A stretch of DNA of 55,747 bases from JBBFMJ01 sp037441225 (GCA_037441225.1 JBBISU010000018.1:1-55747), one strand, 5' to 3'; numbered from the stretch's first letter, positions 8,872 through 17,161 are shown. The notes: generated from the letters alone by a model not told the origin. Translations and numbers: made by a program.

Positions 8872-9624
8872 TTAATGCAATTTAAAATCTTCTCCTAAAT
8901 ATATTTTTTTTACTTCTTCATCCTGAGATAAATAGGATGGTGAGCCATCTTTAAAAATTTTTCCATTATTAATAATATAAGCTCTGTCTGTAATCTTCAA
9001 GGTTTCTCTTACATTATGATCGGTAATTAGAATTCCAATTTTTTTAAGCTTTAAATGGTTTATAACTCTTTGAATTTCAAGAACAGCAATTGGGTCAATC
9101 CCTACAAAGGGTTCATCCAACAACAAAAACTTTGGCTCTAAAGTTAATGCCCTTGAAATTTCCAGTCGCCTCCTTTCGCCTCCTGATAAAGTATCTGCCC
9201 TTTGCTTTGCCAGATGGTCTATACCAAATTCTTCAAGTAAGCTATGGGCTTTTCTTTCCCTTTCTTCATAGTTTAAGCCTAATTGTTCAAGAATTATTAA
9301 AAGATTTTCTAAAACAGTAAGCCTCCTGAAAACAGAAGGTTCTTGTGGAAGGTAAACAATGCCTAATCTTGCCCTTTGATAAACAGGCAATCCATTTAGC
9401 TTAATTCCTGATAAATATATTTCTCCTTCAGTTGGTTTAATAAACCCACCAATCATATGAAAAGTCGTTGTTTTTCCAGAACCATTTGGACCTAATAGAC
9501 CTACAATTTCACCTTTTTTTACATTTAAAGAGACACCATCTACAACAAGCTTTAAGCCATATTTCTTTGATAAATTAAGGGCTTCTAACCTATCATTTTC
9601 TTTTACTTCTTCCAAAAGTTTCAT
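8872..9624 (-). CDS. lptB: LPS export ABC transporter ATPase LptB
   Basis: 250 aa ABC ATPase. Walker A GPNGSGKT is at 45-52, the signature is LSGGERRR and Walker B is LLLDEPFVGIDP. The LptB-type stretch VYLPQEPSVFRRLTVLENLL is clear. With LptFG, LptB extracts lipopolysaccharide from the inner membrane. The N-terminus is about ten residues longer than usual. The gene order lptB-rpoN-hpf-ptsN is conserved in many diderms. It heads the operon and appears to be read from a leaderless transcript: TATAAT ends 6 nt before the ATG. Confidence 0.95.
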   Translation of the reverse strand: MKLLEEVKENDRLEALNLSKKYGLKLVVDGVSLNVKKGEIVGLLGPNGSGKTTTFHMIGGFIKPTEGEIYLSGIKLNGLPVYQRARLGIVYLPQEPSVFRRLTVLENLLIILEQLGLNYEERERKAHSLLEEFGIDHLAKQRADTLSGGERRRLEISRALTLEPKFLLLDEPFVGIDPIAVLEIQRVINHLKLKKIGILITDHNVRETLKITDRAYIINNGKIFKDGSPSYLSQDEEVKKIYLGEDFKLH

Positions 9625-9630
9625 CAGATT

Positions 9631-9660
9631 ATTATAACTCTTTTAGATATAACTTTTCAA
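9631..9660 (-). promoter_or_regulatory. Promoter of the lptB-miaB operon
   Basis: On the minus strand TTGAAA (9655-9660), an 18-nt spacer and TATAAT (9631-9636) are followed by just 6 nt and the lptB ATG. The predicted transcription start coincides with the start codon, and no Shine-Dalgarno sequence fits. This is the only good promoter seen upstream of the 12-gene operon. Confidence 0.65.
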
Positions 9661-9661
9661 T

Positions 9662-10042
9662 TTATTCTAAATTTAATTGGTGCTCCACATCCATTGGATA
9701 ATTTGAACCAAAAGATAAAAGAAAGGATTCTTTTTTGCTAATATTTTTTAAAAGATGTGGTGTATTTTTTGGAATAAATATTAAAAGCGGCTCTTTTACA
9801 TCAAGTTTTATTTCCTTTAATTTTTTATTTAAATATAAAAATTTAAACTTCCCTTCCCACAAAAGTATCCATTCTTTTGATTTTGGGTGTTTATGGTTTC
9901 CTCTTATTGTATTTGGCTTCATTGATACAAAATGGATATCTTTAAATCTTTCCTTTTCTTTTAGAAAATAATCCATCAGATTTAACCTAAAACCTCTCTT
10001 TTCTTTTGTTGTAAAATTTTTTAATTTTAGAACTTTAACCAT
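9662..10042 (-). CDS. Cupin-fold protein (CapF/WxcM-like)
   Basis: 126 aa, a single beta-barrel. The pattern MKPNTIRGNHKHPKSKEWILLWEG places two His residues and a Glu in the first cupin motif. FIPKNTPHLLKN gives the second motif. The RGNHKH stretch resembles the cupin domain of sugar-nucleotide enzymes such as CapF and WxcM-like proteins, so a surface-polysaccharide sugar role is possible but unproven. It begins directly after the stop of the upstream protease gene, so the two are co-transcribed. Confidence 0.7.
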   Translation of the reverse strand: MVKVLKLKNFTTKEKRGFRLNLMDYFLKEKERFKDIHFVSMKPNTIRGNHKHPKSKEWILLWEGKFKFLYLNKKLKEIKLDVKEPLLIFIPKNTPHLLKNISKKESFLLSFGSNYPMDVEHQLNLE

Positions 10043-11317
10043 TTATTTCTTAAATTTTTCTAAATAGGGCTTAATTAAATCCTTGTGAACTGTTATTGTA
10101 AGCATCTTTAACTTAACATAATCACCCCTATAAAAATAATAACCCTCAAATTTCCCCCATCTGGAAGAGCGGGCAGAGTCCTTTATTAAAAACCAATCCT
10201 TTCCATCAATCTCTGCATATCCCACTAAATGGATACCATGATCATCTTCTGTTGTATTGTTATAAATTCTAAGCTCCCTTGCTGATTGATCAATATACTC
10301 TTCTGGAATATCAAAGGTTGGAATGATTGCACAATCTTCAAAGCCCTCATAACCTGGCTCTGAGACATCCCCTCCAATTGCAATTGAATATCCCTTCTTT
10401 ATACCTTCCTTTATTATTGAATAAAATTCTTCCAAAGGCAAGTTATAATAATCCTTAGAATGCCACCAATTATCAGGGGCTTTAAATTCACCCATTGTAT
10501 AAAAATCCTGAGACATTGTTGACATAATTGATACAAAATCTTCAGGATTTATTTGCAGATACTCTGACAAAAATGTTTTTGGCGTATAGTTTTTCCCTTC
10601 ATATTCAAAGGATTCAGGTGGTTTACCTAAATAATAATCTAAAAGTGAAGAAATTTGAGGTATTACTTCTTCTTCATTCCAAAAATTTTTTTCCTTTATA
10701 AAATTTAAAAAGCTTTCAAACCTTTCAAATAAAAAAGAATGATCATGTTTATCTTTCCCTTCTTTCAATCCACTATAAATACTTGAAGGAACTATTCCAT
10801 ATTTTGAAATTACTCTAAATACAGCATTTGCTTCAGAACCTTCACCCAAATGTGTATCTCCCCTTGTTTCAATAAAACCCTTTGTCTTTTCAATATATTC
10901 ATAATAAACAATAAAAATTTCTGAAAGTTTAACTTTTTTTCCCGTTAATCTAAATATCTCTGATTCTAAAAATGAAACAGTTGAAAAAGCCCAGCAAGTC
11001 CCTGTTAAATATTGAGGAACTGGTGGAAAATGGAATACTTTTTGAAAAGCTTCCAAGCTTTCTGGTTTTTTAATATTTGAAAAATCCACTTTTAAAACTT
11101 TTTTTTCTTCCCTTTCTTTTTTTCTTTCTTCTTTTATTTTATCCTGTATCTCTTTTGTCTTTTTTTCTTCTTCTTCCTTCAATTTATCATTTGCTTCTTC
11201 CATTTCCTTTAATACAGGGTCTTTGTATTTTTCCTTATAAATTGCTTTATCCTTTTCTGAAATTTGGCTAAATACAAAGGCAGAAATAAATAAAAATAAA
11301 AAAAATTTGAATTTCAT
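10043..11317 (-). CDS. Exported papain-family (C1) peptidase, aminopeptidase C-like
   Basis: 424 aa. A signal peptide (1-17) is followed by a Lys/Glu-rich coiled coil (20-75), then a C1 domain. Catalytic Cys108 lies in LTGTCWAFSTVSFLESE and His360 in DDHGIHLVGYAE. The position of the usual catalytic Asn is Asp380 in LIKDSAR, and the long C-terminus (YYFYRGDYVKLKMLT) resembles the bleomycin-hydrolase branch. The coiled-coil pro-region is unusual. A strong AGGAGG site precedes the ATG. The substrate is unknown; the Asn-to-Asp change may alter activity, although some homologs appear to share it. Confidence 0.88.
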   Translation of the reverse strand: MKFKFFLFLFISAFVFSQISEKDKAIYKEKYKDPVLKEMEEANDKLKEEEEKKTKEIQDKIKEERKKEREEKKVLKVDFSNIKKPESLEAFQKVFHFPPVPQYLTGTCWAFSTVSFLESEIFRLTGKKVKLSEIFIVYYEYIEKTKGFIETRGDTHLGEGSEANAVFRVISKYGIVPSSIYSGLKEGKDKHDHSFLFERFESFLNFIKEKNFWNEEEVIPQISSLLDYYLGKPPESFEYEGKNYTPKTFLSEYLQINPEDFVSIMSTMSQDFYTMGEFKAPDNWWHSKDYYNLPLEEFYSIIKEGIKKGYSIAIGGDVSEPGYEGFEDCAIIPTFDIPEEYIDQSARELRIYNNTTEDDHGIHLVGYAEIDGKDWFLIKDSARSSRWGKFEGYYFYRGDYVKLKMLTITVHKDLIKPYLEKFKK

Positions 11318-11391
11318 TTTTCCTCCTTTTTTATAAATAATAAAATGGCTGGCTTACCAAAGGAAATAAACGAACACGAAGCTCACATAAA

Positions 11392-11423
11392 ATGATAAAG
11401 CCCGCCAAAATTTATTTTATCAT
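11392..11423 (-). terminator. Weak hairpin downstream of tRNA-Val
   Basis: The arms ATGATAAA and TTTATCAT (minus strand 11423-11416 and 11399-11392) can pair across a 16-nt loop and are followed by TTTATG. The stem is AT-only and the T tract is poor, so a terminator is only a possibility. Confidence 0.25.
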
Positions 11424-11432
11424 ATTTTAAAT

Positions 11433-11504
11433 TGGGAGGTACAGGACTTGAACCTGTGACCCCTTGCTTGTAAGGCAAGTGCTCTTCCTCTGAGCTAACC
11501 TCCC
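11433..11504 (-). tRNA. tRNA-Val (anticodon TAC)
   Basis: A 72-nt cloverleaf reads on the minus strand. The acceptor is GGGAGGT/ACCTCCC, the D arm is GCTC...GAGC, and the anticodon arm CTTGC-CTTACAA-GCAAG gives anticodon TAC (Val). The T arm is ACAGG-TTCAAGT-CCTGT and the discriminator is A. CCA is not encoded. Confidence 0.97.
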
Positions 11505-11692
11505 ATACTTTATTTTATTTTAACATATTATTAAATATAAATTAAAGGAATTTAAATCAGAAATAGAAAATAAATAATAATAGAACAGTATAGCATTGGT
11601 CCGTTGTCAGTGTTTTTAAAAAATAAAAATGCTTTAATTTAGAAAAAAATTTTAAAAGTTTTAATTATCAGACAGGTTCAGTAGAACAATAG

Positions 11693-11712
11693 AGGCAATT
11701 TATGAATTGCCT
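11693..11712. repeat. Palindrome AGGCAATT-TATG-AATTGCCT
   Basis: A perfect 8-bp inverted repeat with a 4-nt loop, followed by a T-rich stretch on the plus strand. It resembles dispersed palindromes of the GGGGCAATTCATGAATTGCCCC kind found between genes in unrelated bacteria. No plus-strand gene ends upstream, which argues against a simple terminator. Confidence 0.45.
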
Positions 11713-11737
11713 TCATCTTTTTTTAAAAACCGATTCT

Positions 11738-11759
11738 GTGGGGGTCGCCCCGCCCCTAC
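11738..11759. repeat. GC-rich imperfect palindrome
   Basis: Read on the minus strand, GTAGGGGCGGGGCGACCCC is a GC-rich island with partial dyad symmetry in an AT-rich spacer, only 25 bp from the preceding palindrome. Its composition and the GTAGGGGC opening match widespread intergenic repeat motifs. Mobility is not demonstrated. Confidence 0.45.
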
Positions 11760-11921
11760 TTTCCTTTTATTTTAAGAAATAAATTAAATTTTTAAACTTA
11801 TAAATTAATTTAAATTGAATAATTTCAGTTGATTTGAAATTTAAAGCATAAATTTTGATTGATTTTTAAAAGTGCAGATTTTTTATTCAAATATTAAATT
11901 TTTTTCCTCTTTTTAATTTCC

Positions 11922-12518
11922 TCAATCTAATTTTAGTTTCCATTTTTTTCTCAAAATTCCACTTTTTGCTGCTATATCTTTATTTTTTAAAAGCCATTCT
12001 ATTGTTTTTCTATCAGAAGGATAACCAGAGCCAAAATCCCCATAAATTTTATGCAATCTTCCAACTTCCCTATCCCTTATCACTTTTGATACAATTGAAG
12101 AAGCAGAGACAACAGGAATTAACTCATCTGCTCTATTTATTGCAACAATTTCTTTCCCTGTTAAATTACTTAATTTCAAACTCAATTCCTTACACTTGTT
12201 TTTATGGCAGGGGGCATCTATATAAATTTTATCTGTTTTATGCCTCCTTGAAAAGATTAAAACTTTTTCAATAAAAATTTTATTTAAACTAAATTTATCA
12301 ATTTCTTCTGGGCTAATTATAAAATAATCAAAATTAAAATTATTTTTTAAAATTTTTTCAAAAATTTCTTCTCTTTTTTTTAAAGGTAACTTTTTTGAAT
12401 CTTTCACACCAAAAGAAAAAATTTCACTTTCCCTTTCTTTTTCAATTAAGAAGATTGATATAACCATAGGACCTAAAACAGGTCCTCTCCCTGCTTCATC
12501 TATACCTGAAATTATCAT
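11922..12518 (-). CDS. rnhB: Ribonuclease HII, archaeal-type sequence
   Basis: 198 aa. It cleaves RNA in RNA-DNA hybrids and at misincorporated ribonucleotides. Acidic catalytic residues are D7 and E8 in GIDEAGRG, D101 in IYIDAPCHK and D131 in NRADELIP. The sequence has archaeal hallmarks: VKDSKKL, the ISPEEID segment, VVSASSIVSKVIRDRE and GDFGSGYPSDRKT. It lacks the bacterial NI..A and YP.YGF..HKGY motifs. It is divergent from rarA with only 21 bp between the starts. Function is secure; the archaeal affinity is judged from motifs only. Confidence 0.93.
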   Translation of the reverse strand: MIISGIDEAGRGPVLGPMVISIFLIEKERESEIFSFGVKDSKKLPLKKREEIFEKILKNNFNFDYFIISPEEIDKFSLNKIFIEKVLIFSRRHKTDKIYIDAPCHKNKCKELSLKLSNLTGKEIVAINRADELIPVVSASSIVSKVIRDREVGRLHKIYGDFGSGYPSDRKTIEWLLKNKDIAAKSGILRKKWKLKLD

Positions 12519-12539
12519 ATTTTATGTTATCATAAATAG
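12519..12539. promoter_or_regulatory. 21-bp divergent promoter region rnhB/rarA
   Basis: On the plus strand TATCAT (12528-12533) ends exactly 6 nt before the rarA ATG. On the minus strand TATGAT or TAACAT lies 10 or 5 nt before the rnhB ATG. There is no room for leaders or Shine-Dalgarno sites, so both mRNAs are probably leaderless and any -35 elements would lie inside the opposite gene. Confidence 0.5.
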
Positions 12540-13811
12540 ATGGAACAAAAAAATTTATTTGAAGAAAAAAAAGAAATACCCCTTGCTGAGAGGATGAGGC
12601 CTAAAAAAATTGAAGAGATGGTAGGGATAAACCATTTGCTTGAAGAAAAAGGATTTATAAGAACCTGCCTTAAATCAAAAATTCTTCCTTCTACAATTTT
12701 TTGGGGACCCCCTGGATGTGGAAAAACAACCCTTGCAATCCTCCTGGCAAAGGAATTTGATAAGTTATTTTTAAAATTTTCTGCTGTCACTTCTGGTGTA
12801 AAAGAGATAAAGGAAGCAATTAAAATTTCTAAACAAAGAAGCGGACTTATTTTGTTTGTTGATGAAATCCATAGATTTAACAAGGCACAGCAAGATGCTT
12901 TTTTAAAGGATATTGAAGAAGGAAATATAATCCTTTTAGGTGCTACAACAGAAAATCCATCCTTTGAATTAAATCCACCTCTTTTATCAAGGATTAAAGT
13001 TGTTGTAATGCGTGCTTTAACAGAAGAGGAACTTAGGGCTTTAATTGATAGGGCTCTTCAGGATAAAGAAAGAGGGATAAAAAAGGATTTAATAATTGAT
13101 GAAAGTGGATATAAAGCATTGATAATTTATTCTGGAGGGGATGCAAGGAAATTGTATAATCTTTTAGAACTTGCTTCTGAATATGATTTTATAAATAAAG
13201 AAACAATTGAAAAATTAGCCCAAAAGCCAATTCCCCTTTATGATAAATCAGGGGAAGAACATTTTAATTTAATCTCTGCTTTACATAAATCCATAAGAAA
13301 TAGTGACCCCGATGCAGCACTATACTGGCTTTTAAGGATGCTCATAAGTGGTGAAGACCCTTTATATATAGCAAGGCGCCTTATAAGATGTGCCATAGAA
13401 GACATTGGGCTTGCAGATCCTTTTGCTTTGACATTATCAATATCAGCAAAGGAAGCAGTCCATTTTCTTGGAATGCCAGAAGGAGGGCTTGCCCTTGCAG
13501 AAGTTGTAATCTATCTCTCCCTTTCGACTAAATCAAACAGTGCTTATGTTGCTTATGAAAAAGCAGAAGAAGTTGCAAGAAAAACTTCATCTCTACCTGT
13601 TCCTTTGCAAATAAGGAACCCTACAACTAAACTTCAAGAAGATTTAGGTTATGGAAAAGGTTATTTATATGCCCATAATTTTGAAGAAGGGACAACACCA
13701 ATGGTTTGTCTTCCAGAAGAAATAAAAAATGAAATTTTTTATATAGCAAAAGAAAAGGGTTTTGAAAAAAAATTAAAAGAATTTTATGAAGAAATAAAAA
13801 AGATCAAATAA
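12540..13811 (+). CDS. rarA: Replication-associated recombination protein RarA (MgsA)
   Basis: 423 aa AAA+ ATPase related to clamp loaders that acts at stalled replication forks. Walker A GPPGCGKT is at 56-63, Walker B is LFVDEIH with D108/E109, sensor 1 is LLGATTENPSFE and the SGGDARK sensor-2 region is clear. The C-terminal tetramerisation domain includes MPEGGLALAE and YLSLSTKSN. Length is normal. Pairing with rnhB suggests a genome-maintenance unit, though they are transcribed apart. No Shine-Dalgarno sequence is seen. Confidence 0.96.
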   Translation: MEQKNLFEEKKEIPLAERMRPKKIEEMVGINHLLEEKGFIRTCLKSKILPSTIFWGPPGCGKTTLAILLAKEFDKLFLKFSAVTSGVKEIKEAIKISKQRSGLILFVDEIHRFNKAQQDAFLKDIEEGNIILLGATTENPSFELNPPLLSRIKVVVMRALTEEELRALIDRALQDKERGIKKDLIIDESGYKALIIYSGGDARKLYNLLELASEYDFINKETIEKLAQKPIPLYDKSGEEHFNLISALHKSIRNSDPDAALYWLLRMLISGEDPLYIARRLIRCAIEDIGLADPFALTLSISAKEAVHFLGMPEGGLALAEVVIYLSLSTKSNSAYVAYEKAEEVARKTSSLPVPLQIRNPTTKLQEDLGYGKGYLYAHNFEEGTTPMVCLPEEIKNEIFYIAKEKGFEKKLKEFYEEIKKIK

Positions 13812-13920
13812 CTTGGTAAGAGTTACGAGTTATGGGTTTTTTTTAAAAAATTCTTTATTTTTTCAACCATTACCCGTACCACATAACTCATAACCACATT
13901 ATGTGTACGAGGTACAGGTT
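13811..13920. repeat. Inverted and tandem GAGTTAY motifs between rarA and glmS
   Basis: Just after the rarA stop are GAGTTAC-GAGTTATG (13821-13834) and, on the other strand, CATAACTC (13882-13889), giving an inverted repeat around an A/T-rich core with a T8 run. AACTTGGTAA-GAG-TTACGAGTT can also fold, and the T8 follows 5 nt later, so it might stop rarA transcription. The sequence is degenerate; its nature is uncertain. Confidence 0.35.
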
Positions 13921-13990
13921 AATTTAGGATTATGCAATCTCTTGATTCCGCTCCCAAAAACTGCTTATCTTCTTTTACTTTTTAATTTAT

Positions 13991-15793
13991 TTATTCAACT
14001 GTAACACTTTTTGCTAAATTTCTTGGCTGATCTACATCACATCCCCTTTTTAAAGCAATATGATATGCTAAAAGTTGAAGGGGTACTACATTTAAAATTG
14101 GTTGGAGATAAAAATTAACTTTTGGAACTTCAATTGTATAGCTGCAAAGCTTCTTTGTTTCCAAATCCCCTTCATTTATAATTCCAATTAAAATCCCATC
14201 CCTTGATTTTACTTCTTCCATATTTGCAATCATTTTCTTTTTAACATCATCTTCAGTGGCAATTGCAACAACTGGCATATTTTCATCAATTAAGGCAATT
14301 GGACCATGCTTCATCTCTCCTGCTGGATAACCTTCTGCATGGATATAAGAAATTTCTTTAAGTTTCAAAGCACCTTCTAAGGCAATTGGATAATTTAAAC
14401 CCCTTCCTAAATATAAAAAATTTTCTTTTTTAAAAAATATTCTGGAAATACTTTGAATTTCTTCATCTTTTTTTAAAATTTTCTCAATATAAAAAGGCAA
14501 CCTTTGAAGGTCTTCTAAGAATAAAGAAATGTCTTCTCCTTTTTGTTTCCTCCATTGCAGTGAAATTAAAAATAAACTTAAAAGTTGTGTTGTAAATGCT
14601 TTGGTAGAGGCAACTCCAATTTCAGGACCTGCTTTTGTTATAAATGTTTTATCAGATAATCTATCTATTTGTGAGCCCTTTACATTACAAATTGAATATA
14701 TCAAAGCACCTTTTTCTTTACCCATCTTTAATGAAGCAATTGTATCTGCTGTTTCACCTGACTGGGAAATACCTAAAATTAATGTACTTTTATCAATTAT
14801 TGGATTTCTATATCTCAACTCTGAGGCATAATCAACTTCAACAGGAATTTTTGCTAAATTTTCAATATAAAATTTCCCAAGAAGCCCTGAATGGAGAGAA
14901 GTTCCACAAGCAACAATTAAAACCCTTTTTATCCTCTTTGGAAGATTAAATTCCTCTAAGTTTAAACCCTTTTCATCACTTAAAGAAGTTGAAATGGTAT
15001 CCCTTGTTGCTTCTGATTGTTCAAATATTTCTTTTAGCATAAAATGTTTAAAACCACCTTTTTCAGCCATAACGGGATCCCAATCAATATAATTTACTTT
15101 TCTTTCAACTTCTTTTCCTTCCTTTGAAAATATTTTTATTCCTTCTCTTCCAATTTGGGCAAAATCACCATCTTCTAAGATCAAAACTTTTTTTGTAAAA
15201 GGCAAAATTGGATTATAATCAGAGGCAATATAAAAATCACCATCACCAATTCCTAAGATTAAAGGTGGCCCATACCTTGCAACCCATATTTTATCAGGAT
15301 AATCTTTGTGAATAACTCCAAGGGCATAATATCCCTGTATTTTCTTTAAGGCATCTTTTAAAGCTTCAAGAGGAGATGAATTTCCTCCTTCTTCAAGTAA
15401 ATGCGCAATTAGTTCTGTATCTGTTTCTGAACTTAAAATATGCCCTCTTTTTATTAAATATTCCCTCAAATTATTGAAGTTTTCAATTATTCCATTGTGG
15501 ACAACTGCATAATTTCCTTCACAATCTGTATGGGGATGGGCATTTCTATCAGAGGGTTTTCCATGGGTTGCCCACCTTGTATGCCCTATCCCTGAATTTG
15601 ACTTAAAATTTTTTTTCCCAATTGCTGTCTCTAAATCCTTTATCTTTCCCTTTTTTCTAAAAATTTTTAAATTATTTTTGATATGCAAAACAATACCAGA
15701 AGAATCATAACCCCTATATTCTAATTTATATAAGCTCTGGAGCAAAATTGGGAGAGCTTGTTTTTTTCCTAAATAACCAACTATTCCGCACAT
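13991..15793 (-). CDS. glmS: Glutamine-fructose-6-phosphate aminotransferase (isomerizing)
   Basis: 600 aa. It makes glucosamine-6-phosphate from fructose-6-phosphate and glutamine, the first step to UDP-GlcNAc for peptidoglycan and LPS. The N-terminal class II amidotransferase has nucleophile Cys2 (MCGIVGYLG), the GHTRWATHG loop and HNGIIEN. Two SIS domains follow (GTSLHSG, ISQSGETADT, and ALEGALKLKE). The conserved end is PRNLAKSVTVE. It starts directly after the glmU stop, so glmU and glmS form an operon. No glmS ribozyme-like leader is possible in this arrangement. Confidence 0.97.
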   Translation of the reverse strand: MCGIVGYLGKKQALPILLQSLYKLEYRGYDSSGIVLHIKNNLKIFRKKGKIKDLETAIGKKNFKSNSGIGHTRWATHGKPSDRNAHPHTDCEGNYAVVHNGIIENFNNLREYLIKRGHILSSETDTELIAHLLEEGGNSSPLEALKDALKKIQGYYALGVIHKDYPDKIWVARYGPPLILGIGDGDFYIASDYNPILPFTKKVLILEDGDFAQIGREGIKIFSKEGKEVERKVNYIDWDPVMAEKGGFKHFMLKEIFEQSEATRDTISTSLSDEKGLNLEEFNLPKRIKRVLIVACGTSLHSGLLGKFYIENLAKIPVEVDYASELRYRNPIIDKSTLILGISQSGETADTIASLKMGKEKGALIYSICNVKGSQIDRLSDKTFITKAGPEIGVASTKAFTTQLLSLFLISLQWRKQKGEDISLFLEDLQRLPFYIEKILKKDEEIQSISRIFFKKENFLYLGRGLNYPIALEGALKLKEISYIHAEGYPAGEMKHGPIALIDENMPVVAIATEDDVKKKMIANMEEVKSRDGILIGIINEGDLETKKLCSYTIEVPKVNFYLQPILNVVPLQLLAYHIALKRGCDVDQPRNLAKSVTVE

Positions 15794-17161
15794 TTATTTT
15801 TTACTCCTCCTTTTAACCCAGTTTAAGACATTTTTTTGAGGAACCCTTGAGATTGCAAGTGAGAAAGGAGGGACATCATCTGTTATTGTTGTGCCAGAAG
15901 CAGTATAAGCATTTTTACCAACCTTAACTGGTGCAATTAGTTGGCAGTCAGAACCAATAAAAGCACCATCTTCAATTATTGTCTGATGTTTTTTTATTCC
16001 ATCATAGTTGCAGGTAATTGTTCCACAGCCAATGTTTACATTTTCACCAATTATTGCATCACCTAAATAAGAAAGATGAGCTGCCTTTGTTCCTTCTCCT
16101 AAAATTGCTTTTTTTGTTTCAACAAAATTCCCTAACCTGACACTATCTTTTAAAATCGTCTCTTCCCTCAAATGGGCAGAAGGACCAACTTTACACCTTT
16201 TTCCAATAGTGCTACCTTCAATCATAGAATAAGGAAAAATAACTGTTTCATTATCTATTGAAGAATTTTTTATAAAAATATTTGGATAAAGGATACAATT
16301 TTTTCCAATCTTAGAATTCTCAATAAAAACACCTGGATATATTAGAGTATCTTCTCCAATTTCCACATCAGGAGAAATATAAGTATTATCAGGATCAATA
16401 ATTGATATTCCCTTTTCCATTAATTCCTCTGCTTTATCTTTATACAATATTTTATTTAAAATTGATAATTCTTTCCTTGAATTTACACCTAAAAATTCAA
16501 AAGAAGATTTAAAAATATGTCCCCCAACTTTTAAATTATTTTTAACTGAAATTTCAACTAAATCAGTTAAATAATATTCTTTTTGCTTATTTTTGTTTGA
16601 AATTTTCAAAAGAAGTGGCTTTACTTTTTCCCATTTTAATAAATAAATTCCTGTATTTATTTCTTTAATCTTTAACTCATTTTCATTGCAGTCCTTTGCT
16701 TCTTTTATTTTTAAAACATTTCCATTTTTATTTCTAATTACTCTTCCATAATTTTCTGGGTTTTCTAATTCAATTGAAATAAAGCTTAAATCTTCACCAT
16801 TGTTCTTAAATTTTTCATAAAACTCTTTTAATGTTTCTTTTTTTATCAATGGGACATCTCCACTTAATATTAAGACATCCCCTTTTAAATCCTTTAATTC
16901 CTTTGAACAAGTTTGGATTGCATGACCTGTACCAAGGGGCTTTCCTTGATCAATAAATTTAATTTCTTTTGGCAAATTCTCAATTATTTTTTCTTTATTA
17001 TAAGCAACAATTACATATGTATTTTTAGGATTTAAATCTTTCACACAATCCAAAACATAAGAAATCAATGGTTTCCCACATAGTTTATGCAAAACCTTTG
17101 GGATTGAGCTTTTCATTCTTTTCCCTTGACCTGCTGCAAGGATTAAAACTGTAATTTCCAT
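15794..17161 (-). CDS. glmU: Bifunctional UDP-GlcNAc pyrophosphorylase / GlcN-1-P acetyltransferase
   Basis: 455 aa. The N-terminal uridylyltransferase domain begins LILAAGQGKRMKS with PKVLHKLCGKPL. The C-terminal left-handed beta-helix (about 250-440) has repeated hexapeptides and the acetyltransferase segment GCGTITCNYDG with SDCQLIAPV. It completes UDP-GlcNAc synthesis together with glmS immediately downstream. Upstream on the minus strand TGGTATTCT ends 8 nt before the ATG, an extended -10-like element, so a leaderless or near-leaderless start is plausible. Confidence 0.96.
   Translation of the reverse strand: MEITVLILAAGQGKRMKSSIPKVLHKLCGKPLISYVLDCVKDLNPKNTYVIVAYNKEKIIENLPKEIKFIDQGKPLGTGHAIQTCSKELKDLKGDVLILSGDVPLIKKETLKEFYEKFKNNGEDLSFISIELENPENYGRVIRNKNGNVLKIKEAKDCNENELKIKEINTGIYLLKWEKVKPLLLKISNKNKQKEYYLTDLVEISVKNNLKVGGHIFKSSFEFLGVNSRKELSILNKILYKDKAEELMEKGISIIDPDNTYISPDVEIGEDTLIYPGVFIENSKIGKNCILYPNIFIKNSSIDNETVIFPYSMIEGSTIGKRCKVGPSAHLREETILKDSVRLGNFVETKKAILGEGTKAAHLSYLGDAIIGENVNIGCGTITCNYDGIKKHQTIIEDGAFIGSDCQLIAPVKVGKNAYTASGTTITDDVPPFSLAISRVPQKNVLNWVKRRSKK

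Larger units (their letters stand above)
11505..11921. other. Intergenic spacer without a convincing gene
   Basis: About 417 bp between tRNA-Val and rnhB. No reading frame with coding character is visible on either strand. It contains two palindromic GC-richer elements (listed separately) and otherwise very AT-rich sequence. The part next to the tRNA probably carries its promoter, for example AT-rich -10-like hexamers on the minus strand, but no clear -35 is seen. Confidence 0.6.

Noticed and set aside
7483..9660. Sigma-54 (-24/-12) promoters for local operons
   Set aside because: I looked upstream of the main operons and saw only sigma-70-like elements; no TGGCA-N7-TGC pattern stood out. 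This was a visual check, not exhaustive.
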